64,000 bases of DNA from Nocardia nova SH22a (GCF_000523235.1 NZ_CP006850.1:4898001-4962000); one strand, 5' to 3'. Counted from the first letter of the stretch, positions 41,273-49,355 are shown. The notes: generated by a model not told the origin, from the letters alone. Numbers and translations are program-made.

Positions 41273-42160
41273 ATGCTCGCAGGTGTGAGCAACGAAGCCG
41301 ATTTCACCGAACCCCGCCCGGTTTCCTTCCACGGCCGCGGCGGCATCACCCTCGCCGGGGAGAGCTGGGGACCCGCCGACGGGCCGCTGGCGATCTTCCT
41401 GCACGGCGGCGGTCAGACCCGGCACTCGTGGAAGGAGTCCGGCGCGGCGCTGGCCAAGGTCGGTATGCACGCGATCCTGCTCGACGCCCGCGGCCACGGC
41501 GAGAGCGACTGGGCGCCCGACGGCGACTACTCCCGCCAGGCGATGACCGCCGACCTCCTCGGCATACTCGCCGAACTGGACCGTTCCGCGATCGTGGTCG
41601 GCGCGAGCATGGGCGGCCTGACCGCACTGCTGGCCACCGCCCGCCCCGGTCACGAGCGGATCGCCGGACTGGTGCTGGTCGATGTCGTGCCGCGTCCCGA
41701 GCACAAGGGCGTCGAGCGCGTCATGAACTTCCTCGGCGGGCACCCCGAGGGGTTCGCCTCCCTCGAGGAGGCGGCCGACGCGGTCGCCGAATATCTGCCG
41801 CACCGCCGTCGCCCCCGCAACCCCGAGGGACTGCGCCGTAATCTGCGCCTGCGCGAGGACGGCCGCTGGTACTGGCACTGGGATCCGGCGATGATGTCGG
41901 CGCGCCCGGAGGACATCGAACTGCAGACCTCCGACCTCGAGGACGCGGCGCGCGATCTCGACATCCCGGTCCTGCTGGTGCGCGGCCGGTTGTCGGACGT
42001 GGTGAGCGAGCAGGGTGTCGCCGATTTCCGCGCCCTGGTTCCGCAGATGGAGTACGTCGAGATCAGCGGCGCCGCACATACGGCAGCCAGCGACGTCAAC
42101 GACGAATTCTCGGACGCGGTGGTCGATTTCGTGCGCGCCCATCTGTCCGGCGGGGCCTGA
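41273..42160 (+). CDS. Alpha/beta hydrolase
   Basis: A 295-residue alpha/beta-hydrolase-fold enzyme, cytoplasmic with no signal. The oxyanion motif is LAIFLHGGGQTRHSW, the nucleophile Ser is in IVVGASMGGLTAL, the acid is probably Asp in LLVRGRLSDVVS, and the His is in SGAAHTAAS. The cap region spans about residues 135-205. Such proteins include epoxide hydrolases, haloperoxidase-like enzymes and esterases; substrate cannot be told. ATG 41273 is used; a GTG at 41285 is possible. It is divergent from pyrR with a shared 197-bp promoter region. Confidence 0.85.
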   Translation: MLAGVSNEADFTEPRPVSFHGRGGITLAGESWGPADGPLAIFLHGGGQTRHSWKESGAALAKVGMHAILLDARGHGESDWAPDGDYSRQAMTADLLGILAELDRSAIVVGASMGGLTALLATARPGHERIAGLVLVDVVPRPEHKGVERVMNFLGGHPEGFASLEEAADAVAEYLPHRRRPRNPEGLRRNLRLREDGRWYWHWDPAMMSARPEDIELQTSDLEDAARDLDIPVLLVRGRLSDVVSEQGVADFRALVPQMEYVEISGAAHTAASDVNDEFSDAVVDFVRAHLSGGA

Positions 42161-42183
42161 ACCCGCACTCCGGCGCGCCACGC

Positions 42184-42199
42184 TTGAACATATGTTCGA
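42184..42199 (+). promoter_or_regulatory. LexA-binding SOS box
   Basis: TTGAACATATGTTCGA fits the actinobacterial SOS box (TCGAAC-N4-GTTCGA) with one mismatch and has a perfect 12-bp core GAACATATGTTC. It overlaps the -35 of the alkB-like gene. A weaker second site, TCGAACACATGTCCG, starts at 42212. Confidence 0.82.
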
Positions 42200-42212
42200 T
42201 AGAACGTACATT
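42184..42212 (+). promoter_or_regulatory. Putative leaderless promoter of the alkB-like gene
   Basis: TTGAAC (42184-42189) and TACATT (42207-42212) are spaced by exactly 17 bp. Transcription would begin about seven bases later, at the ATG at 42220, and no ribosome binding site exists, so the mRNA is probably leaderless. Confidence 0.6.
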
Positions 42213-42219
42213 CGAACAC

Positions 42220-42846
42220 ATGTCCGCACCGCTGCAGCGCTCGTTGTTCGACGGCCCCGGGGAGATCGAGCTGGGGCCGCTGACGGGAATCCGCCGGACC
42301 ACGCTCACCGACGGGGCGTGGGTGGATCTGCTGCCGGGCTGGTTACGCGGTTCCGACGAACTGTTCGACCGGCTCGCCGCCCGGGTCCCGTGGCGTACCG
42401 ATCGGCGGCCGATGTACGACCGCGTGGTCGATGTGCCGCGCCTGCTGCGGTCCTACGGCGAGAACGAGCCGTGGCCGGATCCCGTTCTACCGCAGGCGTG
42501 TACGGCCCTGAGCGATCGGTACGGCGCCGAACTGGGCGAGCCGTTCCGCGCGGCGGGCCTGTGCTACTACCGCGACGGTGACGACAGCGTGGCCTGGCAC
42601 GGCGACACCGGCGGCCGCGGCGCCACCCACGACACGATGGTGGCGATCGTCTCGGTCGGCGCACCGCGCGCCCTGCTGTTGCGCCCCCGTGGCGGCGGCG
42701 CGAGCATCTGCTACCACCTCGGGCACGGCGATCTGATCGTGATGGGCGGATCGTGCCAGCGCACCTGGGAGCACGCGGTGCCGAAGACCCGTCGCCCGGT
42801 GGGGCCGCGGATCAGCATCCAGTTCCGTCCCCGCGGCGTGCACTGA
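42220..42846 (+). CDS. AlkB-like 2-oxoglutarate/Fe(II) DNA dealkylase
   Basis: A 208-residue dioxygenase. The Fe ligands are H and D in YYRDGDDSVAWHGD (about residues 118-131) and the distal His in WEHAVPK; the 2-oxoglutarate Arg is in RISIQFRPRG. The aromatic substrate loop YYRDG precedes the HxD motif as in AlkB family members. It should reverse 1-methyladenine/3-methylcytosine-type damage. ATG 42220 starts the MSAPLQRSLFDG sequence; the frame remains open upstream to 42184 but through the SOS box. The LexA box and leaderless promoter place it in the SOS response. Confidence 0.87.
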   Translation: MSAPLQRSLFDGPGEIELGPLTGIRRTTLTDGAWVDLLPGWLRGSDELFDRLAARVPWRTDRRPMYDRVVDVPRLLRSYGENEPWPDPVLPQACTALSDRYGAELGEPFRAAGLCYYRDGDDSVAWHGDTGGRGATHDTMVAIVSVGAPRALLLRPRGGGASICYHLGHGDLIVMGGSCQRTWEHAVPKTRRPVGPRISIQFRPRGVH

Positions 42847-42908
42847 TGTTCCGGCGGCGGCCCTCCCGCCGCCGCCGACCTGTCATACGGAGCCGCTAGA
42901 TTGGGCGG

Positions 42909-43640
42909 ATGAGCACCATCGGGGCGGGAATCCTGGCGGCCATGCCGTTGCACACGCTCAGCGACGTGCACGGCGAGAGCGGCCTGCGACAGCGTTTGTC
43001 ACTCGAGGCGGAGCGCAAGCTGCCCGATCCCGAACGGGTGTCGGCGGCACTGGATTTCGCCGCCGAACTCCATCGCGAGGACGCCTACGGGCGCGAACCG
43101 TATCTCAATCACCTGCTGCGGGTGTCCATCCGGATCGTGTCGCACTACGAGGTCCACGACACCGACGTGGTGGTGGCGGGCCTGCTGCACGACGCGGCCG
43201 AGGATCACGCCGCCGAGCTCGCCGGGCCACACGCCACCCCGGCGGAGCAGACCACCGCCGCACTCGCCGCACTCACCACCCGGTTCGGCCCGCGGGTCGC
43301 GAATCTGGTTGCGGCGGTGACCAATCCGGCCAGCGAACCCGGCGAGGACCGGCACATCCGCTATCGCGAACACGTCGCCGCCGCGCTCGAACGCGATCCG
43401 TGGGCCCGGGTGGTGAAGATCTCCGACTTCACCGACAACGGCGTCGGCATCCTCTACGCCGACGAGCAGGCCGTCATGCACAAACTCGCCACCAAGTACC
43501 GGCCACTCACCGGCGTCTACCGCGATCTGATCACCCGCGCCGACACGCCGTTGGCCGCACACGTCAAACAGCACATCCTCGACCAGCTCGACACCGCCGA
43601 CGCCCGCTTCGACGCCATCCTGGGCGGCGCGAACGACTGA
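42909..43640 (+). CDS. Small HD-domain hydrolase, SpoT/MESH1-like
   Basis: A 243-residue HD-superfamily protein lacking the synthetase, TGS and ACT domains. The residue pattern follows the (p)ppGpp hydrolase domain of SpoT: AAELHREDAYGREPYLNHLL (HD-1/2), VAGLLHDAAEDH (the HD pair and ED), NLVAAVTNPASEP where SpoT has VDGVTKL, and VVKISDFTDNG where SpoT has KLADRLHN. It could degrade alarmones or another nucleotide. ATG 42909 is used, and the first 20 residues resemble a leader of no clear function. It follows the alkB-like gene by 62 bp. Confidence 0.75.
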   Translation: MSTIGAGILAAMPLHTLSDVHGESGLRQRLSLEAERKLPDPERVSAALDFAAELHREDAYGREPYLNHLLRVSIRIVSHYEVHDTDVVVAGLLHDAAEDHAAELAGPHATPAEQTTAALAALTTRFGPRVANLVAAVTNPASEPGEDRHIRYREHVAAALERDPWARVVKISDFTDNGVGILYADEQAVMHKLATKYRPLTGVYRDLITRADTPLAAHVKQHILDQLDTADARFDAILGGAND

Positions 43641-43649
43641 ATTTCGCCC

Positions 43650-44201
43650 TCAGGCGTCGTCGCGGCGCAGGACGAAGAAGTACGGGTCGGCCATGCCGCG
43701 CATATCCATCACGCCGAGCAGGGTGTCGTCATCGACGCGGCGGAAGATGTCGATGATCGGCAGATGGTCGTAGACCATGGCCGCGCTGGTCTTGCCGCGA
43801 TACTCCACGGCGCGCAGGCGCGCCCGGGCGGTCGCGGTGCGCAACAGCGGGCGCAGGACCGGAAGCAGGCGCCGCGCCAGCCGGAAGCCCGCCGCGGGCA
43901 GCCGGCCCGCAAGCCCCAGCGGCACCCGGCGCGGATCGACCGCGAAGACGCGGCCGTCCGGGCCCGCGAACAACAGCGGCTGCACCTCGTCGGCGGAATC
44001 GAACTGCTTTCCGTACCAGCCGGATTCGACGAGCACACCGGCCCACGGATGTCCGGTGTCGAGTTCCGCGCCGCGCCAGCGTCCGGTGGTGATCTCCGCG
44101 ACCGCGACCTCGGGCAGACTGTCGTACAGCTGCCAGGCCCGGTCCGCACTCACGCGCCCGGCACCGAGTTCCGCCAGCCGGGCCGCACCCGCGCCTGCCA
44201 T
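43650..44201 (-). CDS. GXWXG / DUF4334 protein
   Basis: A 183-residue cytoplasmic protein with the GXWXG domain at the N-terminus (TTGRWRGAELDTGHPWAGVL, the GRWRG being the name-giving motif, followed by GWYGKQFD) and a C-terminal DUF4334 half containing EYRGKTSAAMVYDHLPIIDIF. Function is unknown for the family, though the fold suggests a lipid- or small-molecule-binding barrel. ATG 44201 is used. The gene is convergent with the HD gene, ten bases apart, and divergent from the serpin-like gene across the stem-loop array. Confidence 0.8.
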   Translation of the reverse strand: MAGAGAARLAELGAGRVSADRAWQLYDSLPEVAVAEITTGRWRGAELDTGHPWAGVLVESGWYGKQFDSADEVQPLLFAGPDGRVFAVDPRRVPLGLAGRLPAAGFRLARRLLPVLRPLLRTATARARLRAVEYRGKTSAAMVYDHLPIIDIFRRVDDDTLLGVMDMRGMADPYFFVLRRDDA

Positions 44202-44298
44202 CCGCTACCTCCTCGACATCGCGTCTTTCGCGCCGCCACATTGCCACATCCGCGCCCCGCGGCCACAACACCTCCGGCCACCGGCACCTACATTCGGC

Positions 44299-44456
44299 CA
44301 GAGTGACACAGAACACTCTGGACCTCGAGTGCGCTCGAGGAACCAGACTCGTGGGCGGACCGGTTTCCGCCGGTCGGCCGGATCTCCCGATCCGGACGCG
44401 CCCCCGCCGCCCACGTACACCCCGGCGGGGGCGCACACCCACCGCGTCGCACGCGG
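44299..44456 (+). repeat. Array of six consecutive inverted repeats
   Basis: Six perfect stem-loops follow each other with 2-17 bases between them: CAGAGTG/CACTCTG (44299-44320), CCTCGAG/CTCGAGG (44323-44340), GACCGG/CCGGTC (44358-44375), CCGGATC/GATCCGG (44378-44395), GCGCCCCCGCC/GGCGGGGGCGC (44398-44434) and CCGCGT/ACGCGG (44442-44456). Loops are 8, 4, 6, 4, 15 and 3 nt. The array fills the space from about the likely start of transcription (TACATT at 44288) to 21 bases before the serpin ATG. It would make a strongly folded leader RNA if transcribed. Strand is assigned by the downstream gene. Confidence 0.8.
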
Positions 44457-44477
44457 CGGCGGTTAGGCTCGGCGGAT

Positions 44478-45623
44478 ATGCAGACCAGCCTCGCCGCCGA
44501 TGTCGGCGCCGCCAACGACCTCACCCGAAGATGGTGTACGGCAGCCGGTTCCGGCGACTTCGTGTTGTCCGGCTGCGGCGTGTGGCCCCTGCTCGCCCTG
44601 CTGACCGCGAGCGCGTCCGAACCCGCGCGCACCGAACTCGCCGCGGCAGCCGCGGTTCCGGCCACCCGGGCCCACACACTCGCGACGAGCCTGCTCGACC
44701 GGCTGGCCGGAGCGGACACGATCCACGCCGCCCTCGGTGTGTGGATCGGAGACGGTATCGACGTGAACCCCGACTGGCTGCGCGCACTGCCCACGGGCTC
44801 GGTCTCGGCGCTCCAGGGTGGTGCCGGACTCGACGAGTGGACGCAGCGGAACACCGGCGGACTGATCGGCCGATTCCCGCTCGCTGTCGACGAATCCACC
44901 GACCTCGCACTGGCGACGGCGGTCGTCGCCCGCACCGAATGGGCCCAGCCCTTCCATGCCGATGTCCTCGAACCCCAGGTCGGCCCGTGGCGAGGACATC
45001 GCGGACCGGCCCTGGCGCGCTACGGCCGCACACTCGGCGATGCCGTCCTGCTCGACGCCGACCCGGCGGTCACCCGGGTGACCGTGCGCGGCACCGGCGA
45101 CCTCGACGTGCACCTGCTGCTCGGGCCCGATTCCTGTCCGCCCGCCACCGTGCTCGCGGCGGGATTGCACGCGCTCGACGGATCCGTCGGCACGCGGCCG
45201 CTGTCGGCCGCGGGCACCGGCCCCGGCGTGCGGGTCCAGGAGGTCATCGCGGTGGGCGATTCGCTGCGAATCGAGCTGCCGCCGTTCGACATCCACCACG
45301 CTCATGATCTGCTGCGCGAACCGGACCTGTTCGGCCTGCGCGCCGCGGCGACGCCGGTGGGGCATCCGTTTCCCGGGTTGTCGGCCACACCGGTGTTCGT
45401 GAGCGGCGCCGCCCAGCATGTCCGGGCCCGATTCACGGCCGAGGGGTTCCACGCGGCCGCGGTCACCGCCGCCGGCCTCACCGCGACCGGGTTGCCACCG
45501 GCACCCACGCCCAGTATCGAGATCGCGGTGACCTTCGATCGCCCGTTCGGATTCCTCGCCGTTCATCGGCCCACCGGCCTGGTGATCGTCGCGGGCTGGG
45601 TGGCCACACCACCGACCTGGTGA
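44478..45623 (+). CDS. Serpin-family protein
   Basis: A 381-residue protein with serpin landmarks. The hinge before the reactive loop reads FTAEGFHAAAVTAAGL (eukaryotic equivalent EEGTEAAAAT), and the C-terminal signature reads VTFDRPFGFLAVHRPTGLVIVAGWV (25 residues at about 350-375, corresponding to F-x-ADHPFLF-I). The ATAVVARTEWAQPF segment fits the NAIYFKGxWxxxF motif. There is no signal peptide, so it acts in the cytoplasm or is exported by an unknown route. The reactive loop after the hinge is short and Pro-rich. Whether it inhibits a protease is unknown. ATG 44478 lies 21 bases beyond the stem-loop array. Confidence 0.8.
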   Translation: MQTSLAADVGAANDLTRRWCTAAGSGDFVLSGCGVWPLLALLTASASEPARTELAAAAAVPATRAHTLATSLLDRLAGADTIHAALGVWIGDGIDVNPDWLRALPTGSVSALQGGAGLDEWTQRNTGGLIGRFPLAVDESTDLALATAVVARTEWAQPFHADVLEPQVGPWRGHRGPALARYGRTLGDAVLLDADPAVTRVTVRGTGDLDVHLLLGPDSCPPATVLAAGLHALDGSVGTRPLSAAGTGPGVRVQEVIAVGDSLRIELPPFDIHHAHDLLREPDLFGLRAAATPVGHPFPGLSATPVFVSGAAQHVRARFTAEGFHAAAVTAAGLTATGLPPAPTPSIEIAVTFDRPFGFLAVHRPTGLVIVAGWVATPPTW

Positions 45624-45698
45624 CCTGTTGCGGGCCGGGTGCCCCCGGCCCGGCGACCGTCATGGGCCACGCCCACACTCGCTCCAGCGTCCATCGCA

Positions 45699-45751
45699 GG
45701 CCAGACAGCCACACCCCCCGCCGACCGGCGCGGGCCGGACAGCCACACCCC
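45699..45751 (+). repeat. Two-copy 19-bp direct repeat
   Basis: GGCCAGACAGCCACACCCC at 45699-45717 and GGCCGGACAGCCACACCCC at 45733-45751 differ at one base and are 34 bp apart, between the serpin and ArsB-like genes. Confidence 0.7.
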
Positions 45752-45816
45752 ACTCCGGCGATCGCCCTGATCGACTCGATCCCGGACACTCGCGACCGCG
45801 GTGCGAAGATGACCGC

Positions 45817-47052
45817 ATGCCCGAACCGGTGACCACCGCCGAATCCGAGGCGGAACCAGCCGGTACCACCTCGCGGCTGCTGGACCGTATCCGTCTCGCG
45901 CTGCTGTTCGCGGGCGTGCTGTGCGTGCTGTCGGGGTTGCTGCCCCGCGCCGAGGCCGAGGCGAACATGCGCCGGATCGGGCCGCTGCTGCTGTTCCTGG
46001 GCAGTGTGATCGTGCTGGCACAGCTGGCGCGGCGCGCTCAGGTCTTCGATGTCATCGCCCATCGCCTGGCCATCGCGGGGCGAGGGCGATATCCGGCGCT
46101 GTTCGTCCTGTGTGTGGGCTTCGCGGCCGTCACCACGATGGTGCTCAATCTCGACACCACCGCGGTCCTGCTGACGCCGGTGATGCTCGCGCTGGCCCGG
46201 CCCGCGCGCATTCCACCGCTGCCGCTGGCGATGACGACGCTGTGGCTGGCGAATACCGCGAGCCTGCTGCTTCCGGTCTCCAACCTCACCAATCTGCTGG
46301 CGGCCGACCGGATCGGACTGGACGCCACCGGATTCGCCGCGCGCATGTGGCTGCCGCAGCTGATCGCACTCGCGGCGACCATGGCGGCGCTGTGGCTGTG
46401 GTACTGGCGCCGCGGCCGACGCGGTACCGACCGTTACCTTCCACCGTCGCCGATCCGGTTCGAGAACCGGCGGGAACGCTCGCTGTTCGCCCTCACCGGC
46501 GCCGCCTGCGCACTGTTCATCGTGGCGATCCCGTTCGTGGGCGACCGGATCGGACTCGCCGCCACGGCCGCGGCGGCACTGGCGGTGGCGGGTTTCGCGA
46601 TCCTCGATCGAGGCGCCCTGCGCCTGTCGCTGATCCCCTGGCAGCTGCTGATCTTCGTGGTCGGCCTGTTCCTGGTCGTCCCGACCCTCGGCCGCTACGG
46701 ACTCTCGGATCTGATGCACACGCTGATCGGTACCGATCCGGGCGCGATCGGCGCCTTCCGGGCCGCGGGCGCGGGGCTCGGCCTGTCGAACATCGTCAAC
46801 AATCTGCCCGCCTACACCGCCGGTGAGGCCGTCATCCCCGCCGCACACCGAACTCCGTTGCTGGCGTTGCTGATCGGCACGAACGCCGGAGCGATCATCA
46901 CCCCCTGGGCCTCGCTGGCCACCCTGCTGTGCCTGGAATTCTGCCGATCGCACGCGGTGCGCGTACCACCGCTGCGATTCGTTCTCACCGGGTTCGCGCT
47001 CGCGGTCGTCGCGACGGCGGGTGCGGTGGCCGGGGTCCTGGTCACCGGCTGA
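45817..47052 (+). CDS. ArsB/NhaD-type (SLC13-like) ion permease
   Basis: A 411-residue membrane protein with about eleven helices. Family marks are FAAVTTMVLNLDTTAVLLTP (the first re-entrant hairpin region), ANTASLLLPVSNLTNLL and the second half's LGLSNIVNNLPAYTAGEAVI and LLIGTNAGAIITPWASLATL. This belongs to the ArsB/NhaD permease group; arsenite export is possible but not indicated by neighbouring ars genes. ATG 45817 is chosen over an open upstream extension that covers the direct repeats. Its 3' end overlaps the convergent tetR by 11 bp. Confidence 0.82.
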   Translation: MPEPVTTAESEAEPAGTTSRLLDRIRLALLFAGVLCVLSGLLPRAEAEANMRRIGPLLLFLGSVIVLAQLARRAQVFDVIAHRLAIAGRGRYPALFVLCVGFAAVTTMVLNLDTTAVLLTPVMLALARPARIPPLPLAMTTLWLANTASLLLPVSNLTNLLAADRIGLDATGFAARMWLPQLIALAATMAALWLWYWRRGRRGTDRYLPPSPIRFENRRERSLFALTGAACALFIVAIPFVGDRIGLAATAAAALAVAGFAILDRGALRLSLIPWQLLIFVVGLFLVVPTLGRYGLSDLMHTLIGTDPGAIGAFRAAGAGLGLSNIVNNLPAYTAGEAVIPAAHRTPLLALLIGTNAGAIITPWASLATLLCLEFCRSHAVRVPPLRFVLTGFALAVVATAGAVAGVLVTG

Positions 47053-47656
47053 CCACCGACTCCATCAGTTGCCGGGCGGCGGCGCGCAGCCGATCCCCCT
47101 CCCCCGCGCGGACCGCGGCCACGGCGTAGTCCGTGCCGAAGATGCCGAACAGCAGGCCGCCGACCGCCGCCGCGTCGATGTCCGGGCGGGCCCGTGCCAG
47201 CAGGGTCGTGATGTGCTCGGTCCAGGCGTCATGGAACTCCGCGGTGCGCGGATGCGGGGCGACGCTGCGGTACACGGCGGTCATCACCTCGGCATTCTCG
47301 ATGAACATCGTCGCCATCGCGTCGAAGAAGGCCAGCAGCCGCTGCGGCGCGTCGGCGCCGGGGCCCAGCGGCGGCGGGCCGTCGGTGATCGCGGCGAGCA
47401 GCGTTTCGGCCGGGTCGGCGACCAGTGCGTGCAGCAGGCCCGCGCGAGATCCGAAGCGGTGGAACACCGTTCCCTTACCGACCCCGGCCGTCGCGGCGAC
47501 CCGGTCCATCGTGACCGCGTCGGCGCCGCCCTCGGCGAGCAGGGTGCGCGTGGCATCGAGGATCGCGCGGCGGTTGCGTGCCGCATCGGCTCGTTCTCTG
47601 CGCTGCTCGGCCACCCATGTCTCCGCTTCCGTTGACAAAGTTGACCGGCGGTCCAT
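47042..47656 (-). CDS. TetR-family transcriptional regulator
   Basis: A 204-residue regulator. The HTH is ILDATRTLLAEGGADAVTMD followed by GVGKGTVFHRFGSRAGLL (residues about 30-75), then a helical ligand domain. ATG 47656 is taken; an upstream start at 47710 would overlap the divergent reductase gene. The 44-bp shared intergenic region holds an operator-like dyad at 47683-47699, so it probably represses the reductase gene and itself. Confidence 0.9.
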   Translation of the reverse strand: MDRRSTLSTEAETWVAEQRRERADAARNRRAILDATRTLLAEGGADAVTMDRVAATAGVGKGTVFHRFGSRAGLLHALVADPAETLLAAITDGPPPLGPGADAPQRLLAFFDAMATMFIENAEVMTAVYRSVAPHPRTAEFHDAWTEHITTLLARARPDIDAAAVGGLLFGIFGTDYAVAAVRAGEGDRLRAAARQLMESVVSR

Positions 47657-47682
47657 ATTGTCGAGCTTATCTAGACCATCAG

Positions 47683-47699
47683 TCAACTTATGGAGTTGA
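47683..47699. promoter_or_regulatory. Operator candidate for the divergent TetR/reductase pair
   Basis: Arms TCAACT / AGTTGA flank TATGG. The dyad covers the ribosome binding site (GGAG) of the reductase gene and ends one base before its ATG. Related AGTTGAC occurs at 47639-47645. Confidence 0.45.
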
Positions 47700-47700
47700 T

Positions 47701-48678
47701 ATGCAGGCAATCGTAATGACCGCGACCGGCGGACCCGAGGTACTCATCGCGCGCGAAGTGGACGAACCACACCCGAGCCCGGGCGAGATCGGCGTTCGCG
47801 TCGAGGCGGCACCGGTGCTCTACCCCGAGACGAGGCTGCGAGCCGGGGCGTTCCCGATGCCGGTCCCCGTGCCCACGGTGTTCGGTATGCAGGCGGTGGG
47901 CATCGTCGATGCCGTGGCCGAGGATGTCGATCCGGGCTGGATCGGGAAGCGGGTCCTGATGGCGCCCAACGACTTCGGCACCTACGCCGACCGGGTGTGC
48001 GCCCCGGCCGAGGCCGCGATACCGCTACCGGACGGGCTCGGCGCCGAATCCGCCGCCGCGGTGGTGGCGAGCGGCTCGGTCGCGGCCGCTCTGCTGGACA
48101 CCGCCGCCCTCACCGGCGCCGACACCGTCCTGATCGAGGCCGCCGCGACCGGCATCGGCGGATATCTGACACAGCTGATCGCACGGTCGGACTCGACCCG
48201 GATCATCGCCACCGCCGGTGGTCCGGACAAGACCGAGCGCGCCCGCGAACTCGGCGCCCACGCGGTCGTCGATCATCTGGACCCGGACTGGCCGCGGCGG
48301 CTCGCGGATCTACTGGGCGACACCACGATCGACGTCGTGTTCGACTCCATCGGAGGTGACACCGCCGCACCCCTGCTCGACCTCATGACGCCACTGCGCG
48401 GCCGCATGCTCGGTTACGGCTGGTTGTCGGGTGCGCCCGCGCAGATCACGACGACCGATCTGATCATGCGCGGGCTCACCTTCGTCGGCTGTTCCGGACC
48501 ACAGTGGCTCGCCGGTGTCGCCGACCGCCGCGCGGCAGTCCTGCGCCGGGCCGCCGACGGTGAGATCACCCCGCTGATCGACAGCGTGCTGCCGCTGGCC
48601 GAGGCGTCGCGGGCCCATCGGCTGGTCGACGAGCGCAGGACCGTCGGCACGATCGTATTGCGGCCCGCGACAGCCTGA
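47701..48678 (+). CDS. Zinc-free MDR/quinone-oxidoreductase-like protein
   Basis: A 325-residue medium-chain dehydrogenase/reductase of the quinone oxidoreductase group. The NADPH fold carries LIEAAATGIGGYLTQLIARS (the AAxGGVG-type motif modified) and GAHAVVDHLDPDW. No zinc-ligand Cys/His set is present at the catalytic site. It likely reduces quinones or alpha,beta-enones with NADPH. The ATG at 47701 has GGAG eight bases upstream. Regulation by the divergent TetR protein is likely. Confidence 0.85.
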   Translation: MQAIVMTATGGPEVLIAREVDEPHPSPGEIGVRVEAAPVLYPETRLRAGAFPMPVPVPTVFGMQAVGIVDAVAEDVDPGWIGKRVLMAPNDFGTYADRVCAPAEAAIPLPDGLGAESAAAVVASGSVAAALLDTAALTGADTVLIEAAATGIGGYLTQLIARSDSTRIIATAGGPDKTERARELGAHAVVDHLDPDWPRRLADLLGDTTIDVVFDSIGGDTAAPLLDLMTPLRGRMLGYGWLSGAPAQITTTDLIMRGLTFVGCSGPQWLAGVADRRAAVLRRAADGEITPLIDSVLPLAEASRAHRLVDERRTVGTIVLRPATA

Positions 48679-48690
48679 TTCGCTCCCGGA

Positions 48691-49251
48691 TCAGGATTTG
48701 ACCGGCGCCAGGCAGAACGTCGTCGGCGGCTCCGCGAGCGTGATGACGCTGTCGGCCTCCTCGCCGCACAGGTTCTCATCGGACTGCCCGTCGATGCGCT
48801 GCGCGACGCGGAAGCTGGCGTCCGAAGACCCGCACTCGGCGAATTTGTAGCCGCTCAACGGCGATTCCGCGTAGCACTTGCCCTCGGTGAAATTCGGCGC
48901 CAGGCACAGATAGGCCAGGGTGCGGCCGTTCATCGTCTCCTCGTAGGAGGTGTAGTCGGCGGCGCACTCGACCTTCTGATCGCGCACCTGCGCCACCTTG
49001 TACACCGCCTTGTCCGAGGTGCAGGCCACGGGTTCGGTCTCTGAATCGACGGCCGAGGCGGTGATGACATTGATGCAGTCGCCGACCTTCGCCCGGGCGG
49101 TGTCGGACTTGTTGTGATCCTTGGCCGCCTGAACACCCTTGTCGACGCCCTTCTCGACCGCCGAGCAGCCGGCCGTCGCGAGGGCCGCCACCGCGAGGAT
49201 CGCAGGGACGAGACGCAGCACCCGCTGTGCCGACGCCGATTTGAACCGCAT
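48691..49251 (-). CDS. Lipoprotein, LppU-like
   Basis: A 186-residue exported lipoprotein. The signal is basic then hydrophobic, ending in the lipobox ATAGC (near residue 29). The mature part has paired Cys residues in AKVGDCINVITAS ... VACTSDKAVYKVA and later FAECGSSDASFRVA, the repeated GDC...C...VA layout of mycobacterial LppU. Function is unknown. ATG 49251 has AAAGGTGG upstream; the GTG nine bases before it would overlap that site. Confidence 0.75.
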   Translation of the reverse strand: MRFKSASAQRVLRLVPAILAVAALATAGCSAVEKGVDKGVQAAKDHNKSDTARAKVGDCINVITASAVDSETEPVACTSDKAVYKVAQVRDQKVECAADYTSYEETMNGRTLAYLCLAPNFTEGKCYAESPLSGYKFAECGSSDASFRVAQRIDGQSDENLCGEEADSVITLAEPPTTFCLAPVKS

Positions 49252-49355
49252 CTGTTCCACCTTTACCAGTCAAGAGACCAGCACAGTGAACCCTATGTTT
49301 GCCGAAACCTCACAACCGAAATGACTGCAATGTCCGAAATCCGCCGAATGGGCGA

